Assembly: GCA_021296095.1 (NCBI GenBank) | Contig: JAGWBB010000026.1 | Span: 1-45,172 of the forward strand | Direction: 5' to 3' | From: Desulfurellaceae bacterium | GTDB lineage: Bacteria; Desulfobacterota; Binatia; Bin18 | Length of the DNA: 45,172 nucleotides | Part shown: positions 25,061-32,904 of the stretch, piece by piece | How the letters are laid out: the number at the start of each line of letters is the position of its first letter | How positions within the stretch are numbered: the stretch's first letter is position 1 | Notes under the pieces: model-generated | The model's database searches: none | Told to the model about the DNA's origin: nothing | The model's input: the letters and a program-made list of their open reading frames with translations, nothing else | Made by a program: the position numbers and the translations under genes

Positions 25061-26140
25061 ATGCCAGGGCGTGTAACCAGCGATTTTATGCTTGTCGGTA
25101 GCCTACCCTCAGCAAGCACCGAGGATGCTTTGCGCACGTGTGGGCCTTTGTTCGGAGATTGCTGTTTTGCCTTACCCGACGGTGAGACCGGCAATCGGGC
25201 GCTGTGGATTTGCCAGGAAGCGAACTGGCTCTTTCGCCCCCACCCGGCTATCGAAACCTTGCAAATGCCCAAAGACACTCCGCCGGGTTTTGACGACTGG
25301 GTGCCGGGGCACCAATGGGATATGCAGGAATTTCGCGTGAGGCCTGGTGTTTCCTCGTTCAAGCTCGATAGCTGGTTACGGATAGACGACGCCATCGAGT
25401 CCTACCAAACGTTCTCCGCGCTGCGCGAGGAAGGCGTCATACCGGCGGGCGTCCGTTTTCAGATTGGTCTGCCCTATCCGAACAGTGCAATTGGCATGTG
25501 GTTTCGAGAAGATTTCGCCCACGATTACCCCATCGTGGCGGCGGCCTACGAGGATCTTGCTGAAAAACAACTCGACCGCTTGTTCCAGGCGGTGCCAGCC
25601 GATGACATCGCGATTCAGTGGGACGTCTGTGTGGAGGTGCTCGACATCGAGGGGATCTTGCAATGGATGACCAAAGACAAGTCGTGGGACCGTTATGCCG
25701 ATCCGCTCCCGCGGCTGGCGCGGATCGTCCCGGAGCAGGCGCTGCTCGGTTATCATTTTTGTTACGGCACTTTTCCCGCCTGGCCGATGTTCGAGACGAA
25801 AGACATGGGGCTGGTAGTGCGTATGGCGAATGAAGCCGTGGCAGCGGCGGGGCGTCCTGTCGACTTCCTCCATCTCGCCGGGTCGAAAACGAGCCGCAGC
25901 GACGACGATTCCTTCTATGCGCCGCTGACCGATCTTCATGTCGGTGATGCCCGGGTGTTTCTGGGTCTGGCGATGAATGTCGATGGCGCGGTCGGCCTCA
26001 AACTGCGCGAGACGACCGCGCGCCGCTACCTGGAGGATTTCGGGGTGGCGAACTACTGCGGTTTCGGGCGCCAACCCGGCGTCAATCCGCTCGAGACGAT
26101 GCGCGCGCACCGGCGCCTGGTCGATGCGTTTCGGTCTTAG
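25061..26140 (+). CDS. Conserved protein, likely MetE/UROD-like TIM-barrel enzyme
   Basis: 359 residues, ATG behind AAGGGGAATAACC. The opening (FMLVGSLPSASTEDAL, then FALPDGETGNRALWI) and the segments IAIQWDVCVEVLDIEG and LGYHFCYGTFPAW resemble the cobalamin-independent methionine-synthase-like (UROD/MetE) barrel family found mostly in uncharacterised proteins. In true MetE zinc is bound by His-Cys-Cys. Here a His-x-Cys (YHFCYG) is suggestive, but I cannot confirm a full metal site. No folate- or homocysteine-binding half is present, so it is not MetE itself. It stands alone in its transcription unit. Family call moderate, function unknown. Confidence 0.55.
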   Translation: MPGRVTSDFMLVGSLPSASTEDALRTCGPLFGDCCFALPDGETGNRALWICQEANWLFRPHPAIETLQMPKDTPPGFDDWVPGHQWDMQEFRVRPGVSSFKLDSWLRIDDAIESYQTFSALREEGVIPAGVRFQIGLPYPNSAIGMWFREDFAHDYPIVAAAYEDLAEKQLDRLFQAVPADDIAIQWDVCVEVLDIEGILQWMTKDKSWDRYADPLPRLARIVPEQALLGYHFCYGTFPAWPMFETKDMGLVVRMANEAVAAAGRPVDFLHLAGSKTSRSDDDSFYAPLTDLHVGDARVFLGLAMNVDGAVGLKLRETTARRYLEDFGVANYCGFGRQPGVNPLETMRAHRRLVDAFRS

Positions 26141-26383
26141 CGCCGGGCGGCTTTTCAACCGGTCGCAAACTTTCCAGGGGAGCGCTTGGCCTTAGAGTGC
26201 TTACACCTTACCCTCAGAACTTCTCTTTCAAGGACACTGTTGAGACACAGCTCGCACGTCTGCGAACAGAACCAAATTGAGGGGAAGAAAATCGCACACG
26301 CCTATGACCAATGAGATGCAACAAAAAGAGAAATCCGCGACAACGGCGCTTCCGCCTCCCCCGAGCCGCCAGATTTTCGTAAG

Positions 26384-26744
26384 TCACTGTCGTGAGCCGA
26401 ACCTGATCAGATTGCCGTCCGGATCATAGACATACAATTCGGCCATGCCCCAGGCTGTCTTCGTGACGACTTGCAGGGTTCCTAATTTCGCGCTCAGCTC
26501 CTCATGCAGGGCAGAAATATCCGCCACACGCACGTAACACGAGGTATTCTCGGCGATGTATCTGTCATCGTAGGCCCAGAAGTGGAATCTCCGTGTCACC
26601 GCGTGCGGCCATGCCATACGAGAAGTCCTCAATATACCGGGTCTTGAAGCCAAGAGACTCCTCAAAGAATTTCAGTGTTCGCGCAAGGTCCAGCGACGCC
26701 AGGATGGGGACAGCTTTCCCGAACGCATAATTGGTCTCGGTCAT
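26384..26744 (-). pseudogene. VOC-superfamily (bleomycin-resistance/glyoxalase-like) protein, frameshifted
   Basis: ATG at 26742-26744 behind GGGAGGAAAAA. The frame reads MTETNYAFGKAVPILASLDL and continues through RTLKFFEESLGFKTRYIEDF to GMAARGDTEI, then breaks. One extra base in the GG at 26584-26585 is enough: without it the frame continues as HFWAYDDRYIAENTSCYV and ends ELYVYDPDGNLIRFGSRQ. The span of 361 nt is 3n+1, as expected for a single insertion; repaired length 119 residues. The pieces match the dimeric vicinal-oxygen-chelate family that includes bleomycin-binding resistance proteins. Either a recent pseudogene or a one-base sequencing error. Confidence 0.75.
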
Positions 26745-26787
26745 TTTTTCCTCCCGGTTGAGTTGACTCAAGGAATGGCCTTGAGGG

Positions 26788-26910
26788 ATGGCCAGATACC
26801 TGCTCGACTCGGTCATCGTCAGCGACCACTTTAACGGCGTTGAGGCAGCGACGGTGTTTCTTGCCGCCCACGGGGGCGACTGCGCGACTTCCGTCATTTC
26901 AAAAGGAAGA
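26788..26910 (+). pseudogene. N-terminal remnant of a PIN-domain (VapC-type) protein
   Basis: After GAGGG, the ATG at 26788 opens MARYLLDSVIVSDHFNGVEA, then ATVFLAAHGGDCATSVIS. This is the first beta strand with catalytic Asp and first helices of a VapC toxin (LLDSxxxIDHxNG...ISVIT). After SVIS the similarity ends (KGRIPPYGY...), the usual Arg-Ala-Glu helix is absent, and the frame closes without the rest of the roughly 130-residue fold. No VapB is recognisable upstream. Probably a deletion remnant of a toxin-antitoxin locus. Confidence 0.5.
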
Positions 26911-27013
26911 ATACCACCATATGGATACCGCTCCCAGCGTCTCCACGAGCGAGAGGGGATGGGGAGGAGGGGAAAAACGGTGAAGCGATCACAGAACCGG
27001 GTTACTGCCAGCC

Positions 27014-27304
27014 TCAGCCCGGGAGCAGCTTGAGCAGGGCCACAATGACCCCGCCCTGGGCAATCAGCGCTCCCGTCATCCACTTGAGCAGATCGGATTT
27101 GACCTCGGCGAGATTGGCCTTCGTCTCTTGGCGCAGGGCGTCGATATCCCGGTGGATGGCAGCGACATCGGCTTGAGTGGCCAGGTTGGAGTTGAGCAGA
27201 TGAACCTGCTCATCGGCCAGGACTTCGGCCTGCTGCTCGGTAAAGCCGTTCTCGGTCAAATGCTTGACGAACCGATGGGTGTCAAAGGCAATCGCTGCGG
27301 CCAT
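27014..27304 (-). CDS. DUF1640-like coiled-coil membrane protein
   Basis: 96 residues. FDTHRFVKHLTENGFTEQQA, then EVLADEQVHLLNSNLATQAD, matches the small bacterial proteins related to DUF1640/CCDC90 (the fold of the mitochondrial uniporter regulator family). A charged coiled coil (about 45-75, RDIDALRQETKANLAEVKSD) is followed by one C-terminal membrane helix (about 76-95). In bacteria the function is unknown; such genes often sit near mobile or toxin loci. The start lies 7 bp from a 7-bp inverted repeat that could be an operator. Family call good, role not assigned. Confidence 0.7.
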   Translation of the reverse strand: MAAAIAFDTHRFVKHLTENGFTEQQAEVLADEQVHLLNSNLATQADVAAIHRDIDALRQETKANLAEVKSDLLKWMTGALIAQGGVIVALLKLLPG

Positions 27305-27310
27305 GGACCG

Positions 27311-27327
27311 GGACTATAGCATAGTCC
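27311..27327. promoter_or_regulatory. Short inverted repeat upstream of the DUF1640-like gene
   Basis: GGACTAT-AGC-ATAGTCC, a perfect 7-bp inverted repeat with a 3-nt centre, 7 bp upstream of the start codon of the minus-strand gene. Placement suits an operator or start-proximal hairpin; binding partner unknown. Confidence 0.35.
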
Positions 27328-27357
27328 AAGTGAGCGGGGCAGGTCTGCACCAGCCTT

Positions 27358-27427
27358 GGTGCTGTCCTATTTTGAACTGTAAGCCACTGTTTCTGTTGAG
27401 GGAAAAACCTCAAATTAGGACAGTACC
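27358..27427. mobile_element. 70-bp miniature inverted-repeat element
   Basis: Left end GGTGCTGTCCTATTTTGA and the reverse complement of the right end GGTACTGTCCTAATTTGA match at 16 of 18 positions and enclose 34 bp without a gene. Such terminal repeats resemble insertion-sequence ends, so this looks like a MITE or a collapsed IS. No clear target-site duplication is visible. Confidence 0.5.
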
Positions 27428-27703
27428 CCAGCCTTTCTGCATCTGCGGATAACAGTCCTTGCTGTGGGGTGTGGGTTATCTCCGGCCCAGCGACCGCCGC
27501 ACGACTGGCGAGCGCAGGTTCCTGGAAACGTGCATCACACGTTGAAAAAGGGGGACTGGGGGGGATTTTTCTCTTCCAGCCTCTCGCGGACCACGCTGAT
27601 AATGCGCTCTGTCACCGCCTCTGGCTCCTGGAGTACCTGGAGATTATCAAGCTGAGCGGTAGGGGCGGGTTTCAAACCCGCCCCTATGCGGAGGTGGGAC
27701 AGT
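27428..27703. repeat. Gene-free repeat-rich stretch (REP-like palindrome and C/G-run element)
   Basis: Contains a near-perfect 25-bp palindrome at 27661-27685 (AGGGGCGGGTTT-CAA-ACCCGCCCCT type), the same family as the one at 32870-32898. Also a GAAAAAGGGGGACTGGGGGG run near 27544-27563 of the type often dispersed in environmental genomes. No gene with a ribosome-binding site or recognisable domain is seen here. Confidence 0.6.
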
Positions 27704-29137
27704 TCAGTGATGGACCGGGCACTGGCCGGCTCCGGCGGGCGTGTCATGCTCGACCGGGCACTGGCCGGTGTCGTGCCGCTCGGCACGCGGCAGGCCCTTG
27801 GGCACCCCGTGACGGCGCTGGTACCGCACCCGGCAGGGGCTGGCCGGCCACTTGGTCTTGGCGCCCGACACGGCCTTCGGGGCCGGGTCGAGCAGACTGA
27901 ACTCGTAGTGCTGGAGCAACAGGGTCAGCACGACCTTCATTTCCAGATAGGCGAAATTGACCCCCGCACAGCGATGGATGCCGCCACCGAAACCGATCAG
28001 GCTGTGCTGATTGCGGGATTCGTCGCGTTCCGGCGAAAAGCGCTCCGGCACGTAGCGGTCGGGGTCGGGAAACACGTCCGGCATGCGGTGCGATACCGAC
28101 GGCGCGGCAAACACCTGAGTGCCCTGCGGCACCTGAAAGCCGTCGATCTCCAGGTCCTCGGCTGCGGTCCGCATCAGGATGTAGGCCACCGGATGGAGCC
28201 GTTCGGTTTCCTTGACCGCCCAGTCCATGCGCACCAACTGGCGCACGTCGGCCATGGCCAGGTCCTGGCGGTCGCCAATTTTGGCGTCCTGGTCATCAAT
28301 CACCGTGTGCAGATAGTCGGGATGCTGGAGCAGGTCGATCAGCGCCCAGCTGATATGACCGGCGGTCGTTTCGTGGCCGGCCCAGACCAGCAGCAGAATC
28401 AGGTTGATGGTCATCTCTTCGTCGAGCAGCCTGCCGTCGGAAAAACGCGATTCGACCAGGGTCTGGAGGAAGTCGGGCGGATCGACCGGCTGCTGGCGAC
28501 GGGAGCGGATCAACTCGCCCAGAACCCGGTGCAGCTTCTTCTTGGCCTTCTGGCTTCTGAGCAGCTTGGGCAGGGGTAGCCACAGCGGCAGGACCGGCTC
28601 CATGCCAGCCGAGAAATGCCGGAAGTCGGTAAAGAACTCCCAGCCCAGGCGGCTCCGAAAATCCGAGCCCAAAAATGAGTGGGCGGCGATGTTCATGACC
28701 AGCGGACCGAGGGTCGGAATCAGGTCGAAGGAACCGCTGTCGCCCAGCTGGTCCATCAGATCGACGGTCTCCCGGACCATGGTCGAGACATACTGGGTCA
28801 TCTGCTGGCCCTGGAAACGGGGCATCAGAATGGACCGCTGTTCCAGGTATTCCTCGAACTCGGCAAAGAAATAGAACCGCTCGTGGAACATCTTGATAAA
28901 GAACGGGTAGCCCTCCCGAATCGACAGCAATTTATCGGTTTCGGCGAAAAAGAAGCGGTTGTTTTCAGGGCCCAGGAGGATGACCGCCGGCTTGTTGCCG
29001 AGCCGCACGGAAAAGACCACGCCGTGCTCCTGATAGCCGCGTTCCAGGAGCGGAATCGGGTCTCTGAGAAATTGGAGCGCGTGTCCAACCACCGGGGCCG
29101 AACCGCTGACTGTCGGGGGTAATGCAAGCGCTTCCAT
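27704..29137 (-). CDS. Cytochrome P450, CYP51-like
   Basis: 477 residues. I-helix oxygen-activation motif AGHETT (253-258), K-helix ExxR (Glu310-Arg313), a PERFSPERDE region, and heme-ligand loop FGGGIHRCAG with Cys390. The HSLIGFGGGIHRCAGVNFAYLEMK block and the ending GAKTKWPASPCRVRYQRR are closest to sterol 14-demethylase-type (CYP51) P450s, though bacterial relatives act on varied terpenoids and lipids. It has no membrane anchor, so it is cytosolic. AAGGAGGACACT precedes the ATG, 18 bp after the MaoC gene stop, giving a two-gene operon. The last 30 or so residues (from about 448) go past the normal end and include GQCPV twice, encoded by a 17-bp direct repeat. No redox partner gene is nearby. 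Confidence 0.92.
   Translation of the reverse strand: MEALALPPTVSGSAPVVGHALQFLRDPIPLLERGYQEHGVVFSVRLGNKPAVILLGPENNRFFFAETDKLLSIREGYPFFIKMFHERFYFFAEFEEYLEQRSILMPRFQGQQMTQYVSTMVRETVDLMDQLGDSGSFDLIPTLGPLVMNIAAHSFLGSDFRSRLGWEFFTDFRHFSAGMEPVLPLWLPLPKLLRSQKAKKKLHRVLGELIRSRRQQPVDPPDFLQTLVESRFSDGRLLDEEMTINLILLLVWAGHETTAGHISWALIDLLQHPDYLHTVIDDQDAKIGDRQDLAMADVRQLVRMDWAVKETERLHPVAYILMRTAAEDLEIDGFQVPQGTQVFAAPSVSHRMPDVFPDPDRYVPERFSPERDESRNQHSLIGFGGGIHRCAGVNFAYLEMKVVLTLLLQHYEFSLLDPAPKAVSGAKTKWPASPCRVRYQRRHGVPKGLPRAERHDTGQCPVEHDTPAGAGQCPVHH
27713..27768. repeat. 17-bp direct repeat in the P450 3' end
   Basis: GACCGGGCACTGGCCGG occurs at 27713-27729 and 27752-27768. Both copies lie in the extra C-terminal coding region of the P450, which they appear to have lengthened. 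Confidence 0.8.
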
Positions 29138-29155
29138 AGTGTCCTCCTTGTGGTG

Positions 29156-30289
29156 TCATGCCGTCCGCGACGGCAGGCGAACCGTGGCCGTGGCCCGCAC
29201 CGACAGCTCGTCGTTCTGATTCTTCGCCGTTTGGGCGATTTCGACATAGTGGGCCTTGTCCTGTTCGAAGATGCGCGTGACTTCTCCGCTGATATACAGC
29301 GTATCGCCGACCGGATTGTGACGCCGAATTTCCACATGGATGTGGCGCAGAAAACCGGCATCGCCCATCCAGTCAGTTATATGATGGGTCATCCACGAGG
29401 TGCGCTCGGGGCCGTAGTCATAGGCGTCGGGCGTACCGACCAGGGTGGCCAGGTCGCCGTCCCAGTGGACCCGTTCGGGCACGTCGGGAATGCCGAAGCG
29501 GTCCGCAATGCCCAGGCCGGGATGTTTCTTGAGCTGCTTCCAGGCCAGCCGGTTGGCCCGGATGTACAGGCCGCCCCAGCCCTGGGCGTAGCAGATGAAG
29601 CCCGTCACCGTCATCGGTCCCTTGACCATGCCGGGCAGGCTGTCGCCGACCCGCACGTCCTCAATATAGCGCGGGGTCGCCCCCCGGATTCTCTCCTCGG
29701 CGTACTGGGCGAAGATCCCGGCAATGTCGTCGCGCGAATACTGGACCGGCCGGCGTTGTTTGACCTCGGTGTACTTTGTGCCCCGCTCGCGGGCGGTATC
29801 GCGCTCGGTCCGAAAACACCAGCTGTCGCCGCTGGCGACCAAGACGTTGTTCTGGTTGGAGTACTCGACGTGGTAGACCTGCTGAATCGCCCGGCCGGCA
29901 AAGTGGGTGTCGTGCTCGATCAGGTCTTTGAGCCAGGCTGTGGTGGTAAACGCATCGCCGCGCAGCATGGGCGCGTGCCAGTCGATATCGGCCCCGGCCC
30001 ACATGGCGTGCACGCCGGGCAGGCCGCCGACATAGCCGCTCAGGATACGGTTCAGCGGAAACACGAACGACGGCGGTGCGACCAGGCTGCCGTAGGCGGT
30101 GGTGGCGGCGTAGTCGGGGTCGCACCACAGCGGGTTGTCGTCGCCGATGCCGTGGGCGTAGTGGCGAATGTTGTCGCGGGTGGCCTCGTAGCACCAGGGT
30201 TCCAGCGAGTCCTCAATCGGCACCCCGATCAGCTGCCGCAGTTTGCCCAGGGATTCGTCGGTAATCAGGGAAAAACGTTGTTCTGCCAT
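29156..30289 (-). CDS. MaoC-type (FAS1-like) double-hotdog acyl dehydratase
   Basis: 377 residues with two hotdog domains. The N-terminal half carries YAHGIGDDNPLWCDPDYAA and GSLVAPPSFVFP, the hydratase motif with Asp and catalytic-loop residues of FAS1-like/MaoC dehydratases. The C-terminal half begins about residue 195 (DVRVGDSLPGMVKGPMTVTG) and has a WMTHHITDWMGDAGFLR segment. Such proteins hydrate or dehydrate bulky acyl-CoA esters (mesaconyl-C4-CoA, steroid or methyl-branched acyl-CoA). It heads an operon with the P450 and is divergent from the CoA-transferase gene. Exact substrate unknown. Confidence 0.85.
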   Translation of the reverse strand: MAEQRFSLITDESLGKLRQLIGVPIEDSLEPWCYEATRDNIRHYAHGIGDDNPLWCDPDYAATTAYGSLVAPPSFVFPLNRILSGYVGGLPGVHAMWAGADIDWHAPMLRGDAFTTTAWLKDLIEHDTHFAGRAIQQVYHVEYSNQNNVLVASGDSWCFRTERDTARERGTKYTEVKQRRPVQYSRDDIAGIFAQYAEERIRGATPRYIEDVRVGDSLPGMVKGPMTVTGFICYAQGWGGLYIRANRLAWKQLKKHPGLGIADRFGIPDVPERVHWDGDLATLVGTPDAYDYGPERTSWMTHHITDWMGDAGFLRHIHVEIRRHNPVGDTLYISGEVTRIFEQDKAHYVEIAQTAKNQNDELSVRATATVRLPSRTA

Positions 30290-30445
30290 GCGGTTTCTTT
30301 TTCCTTCCGTTCAGTCCTGCATACCAGCTTGGTCGCGGCATTCAAGACCGCGCAGCGCCACGCGACGCCACGGCTGTTGAAAAGCCGGGGCAGAAGTCTA
30401 TCATGGCAGGCTTAGTCTGGCAGGCTCGATGAAGGAGGGTACGGC

Positions 30446-32845
30446 ATGCAAGGACTCGAAGGTGTCAAGGTTGTCGAGTTGGGACAGCTGGTCTCGGCCT
30501 CATACGCCGGCAAAATCATGGCCGACCTGGGGGCCGACGTGGTCAAGGTCGAGGAACCGGGCGGAGACTTGGCCCGGCGGCGCGGGCCGTTTCCCGGCGG
30601 TTTGGCCGACCCGGAAAAGAGCGGCCTGTTCCTGGCGCTGAATACCAACAAGCGCGGCATCACGCTCGATCTGGCTCGGGAGCAGGACCGGCTCGCCCAG
30701 CTCGTCGCCTGGGCCGACATCGTGGTCCACAATTACCCGGCCGCCCAGATGGCGGAGCGGGGCATCGACTACGACGCCTTTCGACGCATCAACCCCGGGC
30801 TGGTCCTGTGTTCGATCACGCCGTTTGGGCTGACCGGGCCGTATAAGGACTATAACGCCTATGAGCTGAACGTGTCCCACGGCGGCGGCTGGGGTTGGCT
30901 GAGCCCGGGCGCCTCGGACTTCCCGGACCTCCCGCCGCTGAAGGTCGCCGGCCACCAGTGCGATTTTCAGGGCGGCGTGTCGGGCGCCATGGCGTCCCTG
31001 GCCGCCTATCACCGGGCTCTGGAAACCGGTTCCGGGGAGCATATCGACCTGTCCACCCAGGCTTTTATCGCCGCCTTTCTGGAGCAGAATTTTGTCTACT
31101 ACTCGTACAGCGACCGGATTGCCTCGCGCCTGGGAAAACGCCTGCTGTACCCGTGGGGCATCTTCGAGTGCCAGGACGGACTGCTCTTTATTCTGGCGGT
31201 CGAAGAAGATCAGTGGGAGCGCATCGTCGAACTGATGGACAAGCCCGAGTGGGCCGGCTGGGAAATCTTCGAAGGCGCTACCGAGCGGTCCAAAAACCAG
31301 GACGTGATGAAGATGTACCTGGACGAGTGGGTCAAAGACTGGAAGGTCGAGGAGCTGTGGCACCAGGCCCAGTCACGGCGGATCTGTTTTGCGCCGGTGT
31401 TCGGCATGGAGCAGCTGAGCAAGCAGGAACAGCTGCGGTCCCGGAATTTCTTTGTTGAGGTGAATCATCCCAAGGCCGGGACGGTCACCCAGCTCGGCCC
31501 ACCCTACCAGCTGCGCGAACCGTGGTGGCAGATCCGTCGCCCGGCCCCGCTGCTGGGCCAGCATACCGACGAAGTCCTGGACGCGCTGCCGCCGACTCCG
31601 GCTCCCCGGCCGCCGGCCCCCAGCCCCAAAACCCGTCGTCCGCTTGAGGGCGTGCGGGTTGCCGACTTCACCTGGGTCTGGGCCGGCCCCTACGGCACGA
31701 TGTACCTGACCCACCTCGGGGCCGAGGTCATCAAGATCGAGTCCAACACCCGCATCGATATCACCCGCCGCCTGCCGCTGTATCCCACGGGCATGGAAGC
31801 CGGAGTCAACCGCTCGGGGCTGTTCAACCAGTGGAGCCTGGGTAAAAAGAGCGTGCTGATCAACTTTGCCCAGCCCGAGGGTCTGGCCGTAGTCAAGGAG
31901 TTGATTGAGAACAGCGATGTGGTGGTCGATAATTTTGCGACCGGGGTGATGGAGCGCTTGGGCCTGGGTTATGACGAGCTGGTCAAGATCAAGCCCGACA
32001 TCATCATGGCCTCGATTTCCGGCTATGGCCACAGCGGCCCGCTCCAGAACTACATGGGCTACGGCCCGGCCATTGCGCCGCTGACCGGGCTGTCGGCCAT
32101 GACCGGTTATGCCGGCGGCCCGCCCCAGGAGGTCGGCATTTCCTACGGCGATCCCAACAGCGGCATTCACGCCGCGGTGGCCGTGACCGCCGCCCTGGCC
32201 GCCCGCAAACGGACGGGCAAAGGCCAGTATATCGACGTGTCGCTGTGGGAGTCGGTGGCCGCGCTGGTGCCCGAGGGCTGGATGGACTACGCCATGAACG
32301 GCCTTGAACCGACCCGCCGCGGCAACCGCGACCCGCTGATGGCCCCGCATAATTGTTTCCGGTGTGCGGGCGAGGACGAGTGGGTGTCGATTGCCTGCGG
32401 CACCGACGCCGAGTGGCAGGCCCTGTGTGGGGCCATGGACCAGGCCGGGCTGGGCGCGGACGCCCGGTTCCGAACCGTCCAGGACCGCAAGGCCAACGAG
32501 GACGAGCTGGACAACATCATCACCGCCTGGACCCGGACGCGCGACAAGTGGCAGGTGACCGAGACCTTGCAGGCTCGGAGCGTGGCCGCCTTTCCGTCCA
32601 TGAACAGCAAGGACTTGGCCGACGACCCGCACCTCGCGCAACGGGGCTTCTTTGCCGAGCTGCCGCACGCCGAGGTCGGCCTCCGCAAGCACACCGGCAT
32701 TCCCTGGCTGCTCAGCGAGTCGCCCAACGGGGTGCAGAGCCCGGCCCCGCTGCTGGGCCAGCATACCGATCAGGTCATGCGGGACGTGCTGGGCTATTCC
32801 GACGAGCACATCGCGCAACTGAAGGAACGGCAGGTTTTATATTAG
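30446..32845 (+). CDS. Tandem two-domain CaiB/BaiF (family III) CoA-transferase
   Basis: 799 residues, about double a normal class III CoA-transferase. Domain 1 starts LEGVKVVELGQLVSASYAGK (about 3-22), has ADLGADVVKVEEPGGD and a catalytic Asp in GEHIDLSTQ (about 201). Domain 2 starts at about 398 (PLEGVRVADFTWVWAGPYG), has THLGAEVIKIES and its own Asp in GQYIDVSLW (about 596). Both domains keep the LLGQHTDxV closing motif. A Pro-rich linker (about 380-395) joins them. Family III enzymes move CoA between carboxylates via an aspartyl-CoA thioester. ATG behind GAAGGAGGGTACGGC. Next to MaoC, P450 and SDR genes, so activation of a carboxylate for beta-oxidation-like breakdown is likely. Whether both active sites work is untested. 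Confidence 0.92.
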   Translation: MQGLEGVKVVELGQLVSASYAGKIMADLGADVVKVEEPGGDLARRRGPFPGGLADPEKSGLFLALNTNKRGITLDLAREQDRLAQLVAWADIVVHNYPAAQMAERGIDYDAFRRINPGLVLCSITPFGLTGPYKDYNAYELNVSHGGGWGWLSPGASDFPDLPPLKVAGHQCDFQGGVSGAMASLAAYHRALETGSGEHIDLSTQAFIAAFLEQNFVYYSYSDRIASRLGKRLLYPWGIFECQDGLLFILAVEEDQWERIVELMDKPEWAGWEIFEGATERSKNQDVMKMYLDEWVKDWKVEELWHQAQSRRICFAPVFGMEQLSKQEQLRSRNFFVEVNHPKAGTVTQLGPPYQLREPWWQIRRPAPLLGQHTDEVLDALPPTPAPRPPAPSPKTRRPLEGVRVADFTWVWAGPYGTMYLTHLGAEVIKIESNTRIDITRRLPLYPTGMEAGVNRSGLFNQWSLGKKSVLINFAQPEGLAVVKELIENSDVVVDNFATGVMERLGLGYDELVKIKPDIIMASISGYGHSGPLQNYMGYGPAIAPLTGLSAMTGYAGGPPQEVGISYGDPNSGIHAAVAVTAALAARKRTGKGQYIDVSLWESVAALVPEGWMDYAMNGLEPTRRGNRDPLMAPHNCFRCAGEDEWVSIACGTDAEWQALCGAMDQAGLGADARFRTVQDRKANEDELDNIITAWTRTRDKWQVTETLQARSVAAFPSMNSKDLADDPHLAQRGFFAELPHAEVGLRKHTGIPWLLSESPNGVQSPAPLLGQHTDQVMRDVLGYSDEHIAQLKERQVLY

Positions 32846-32869
32846 GGATTGGGGCGGCGAGGGAATCTC

Positions 32870-32898
32870 GTAGGGACGGGTTTCAAACCCGTCCCTAC
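32870..32898. repeat. REP-like palindrome between convergent genes
   Basis: 29-bp near-perfect palindrome (GTAGGGACGGGTTT, central CAA-type junction, ACCCGTCCCTAC) in the 60-bp space between the CoA-transferase stop and the SDR stop. Same family as 27661-27685. It could act as a bidirectional transcript-end hairpin. Confidence 0.75.
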
Positions 32899-32904
32899 CG
32901 CTGT

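Noticed and set aside
24898-25395. Minus-strand frame opposite the MetE-like gene start
   Set aside because: Shadow frame; the plus-strand gene has a proper ribosome-binding site and family motifs.
24618-27700. Integrative element inserted at tRNA-Asn
   Set aside because: The sparse accessory region suggested it, but I found no second copy of the tRNA 3' end, no integrase and no phage or plasmid genes.
27535-27786. Small minus-strand protein (MPSGTTPASARSS...)
   Set aside because: Built largely from translated repeat elements (GLKPAPT and NPPQSPFF segments) and overlapping the P450 end; no start signal.
30500-32818. Minus-strand open frames opposite the CoA-transferase
   Set aside because: Shadow of the sense gene, no start signals or motifs.
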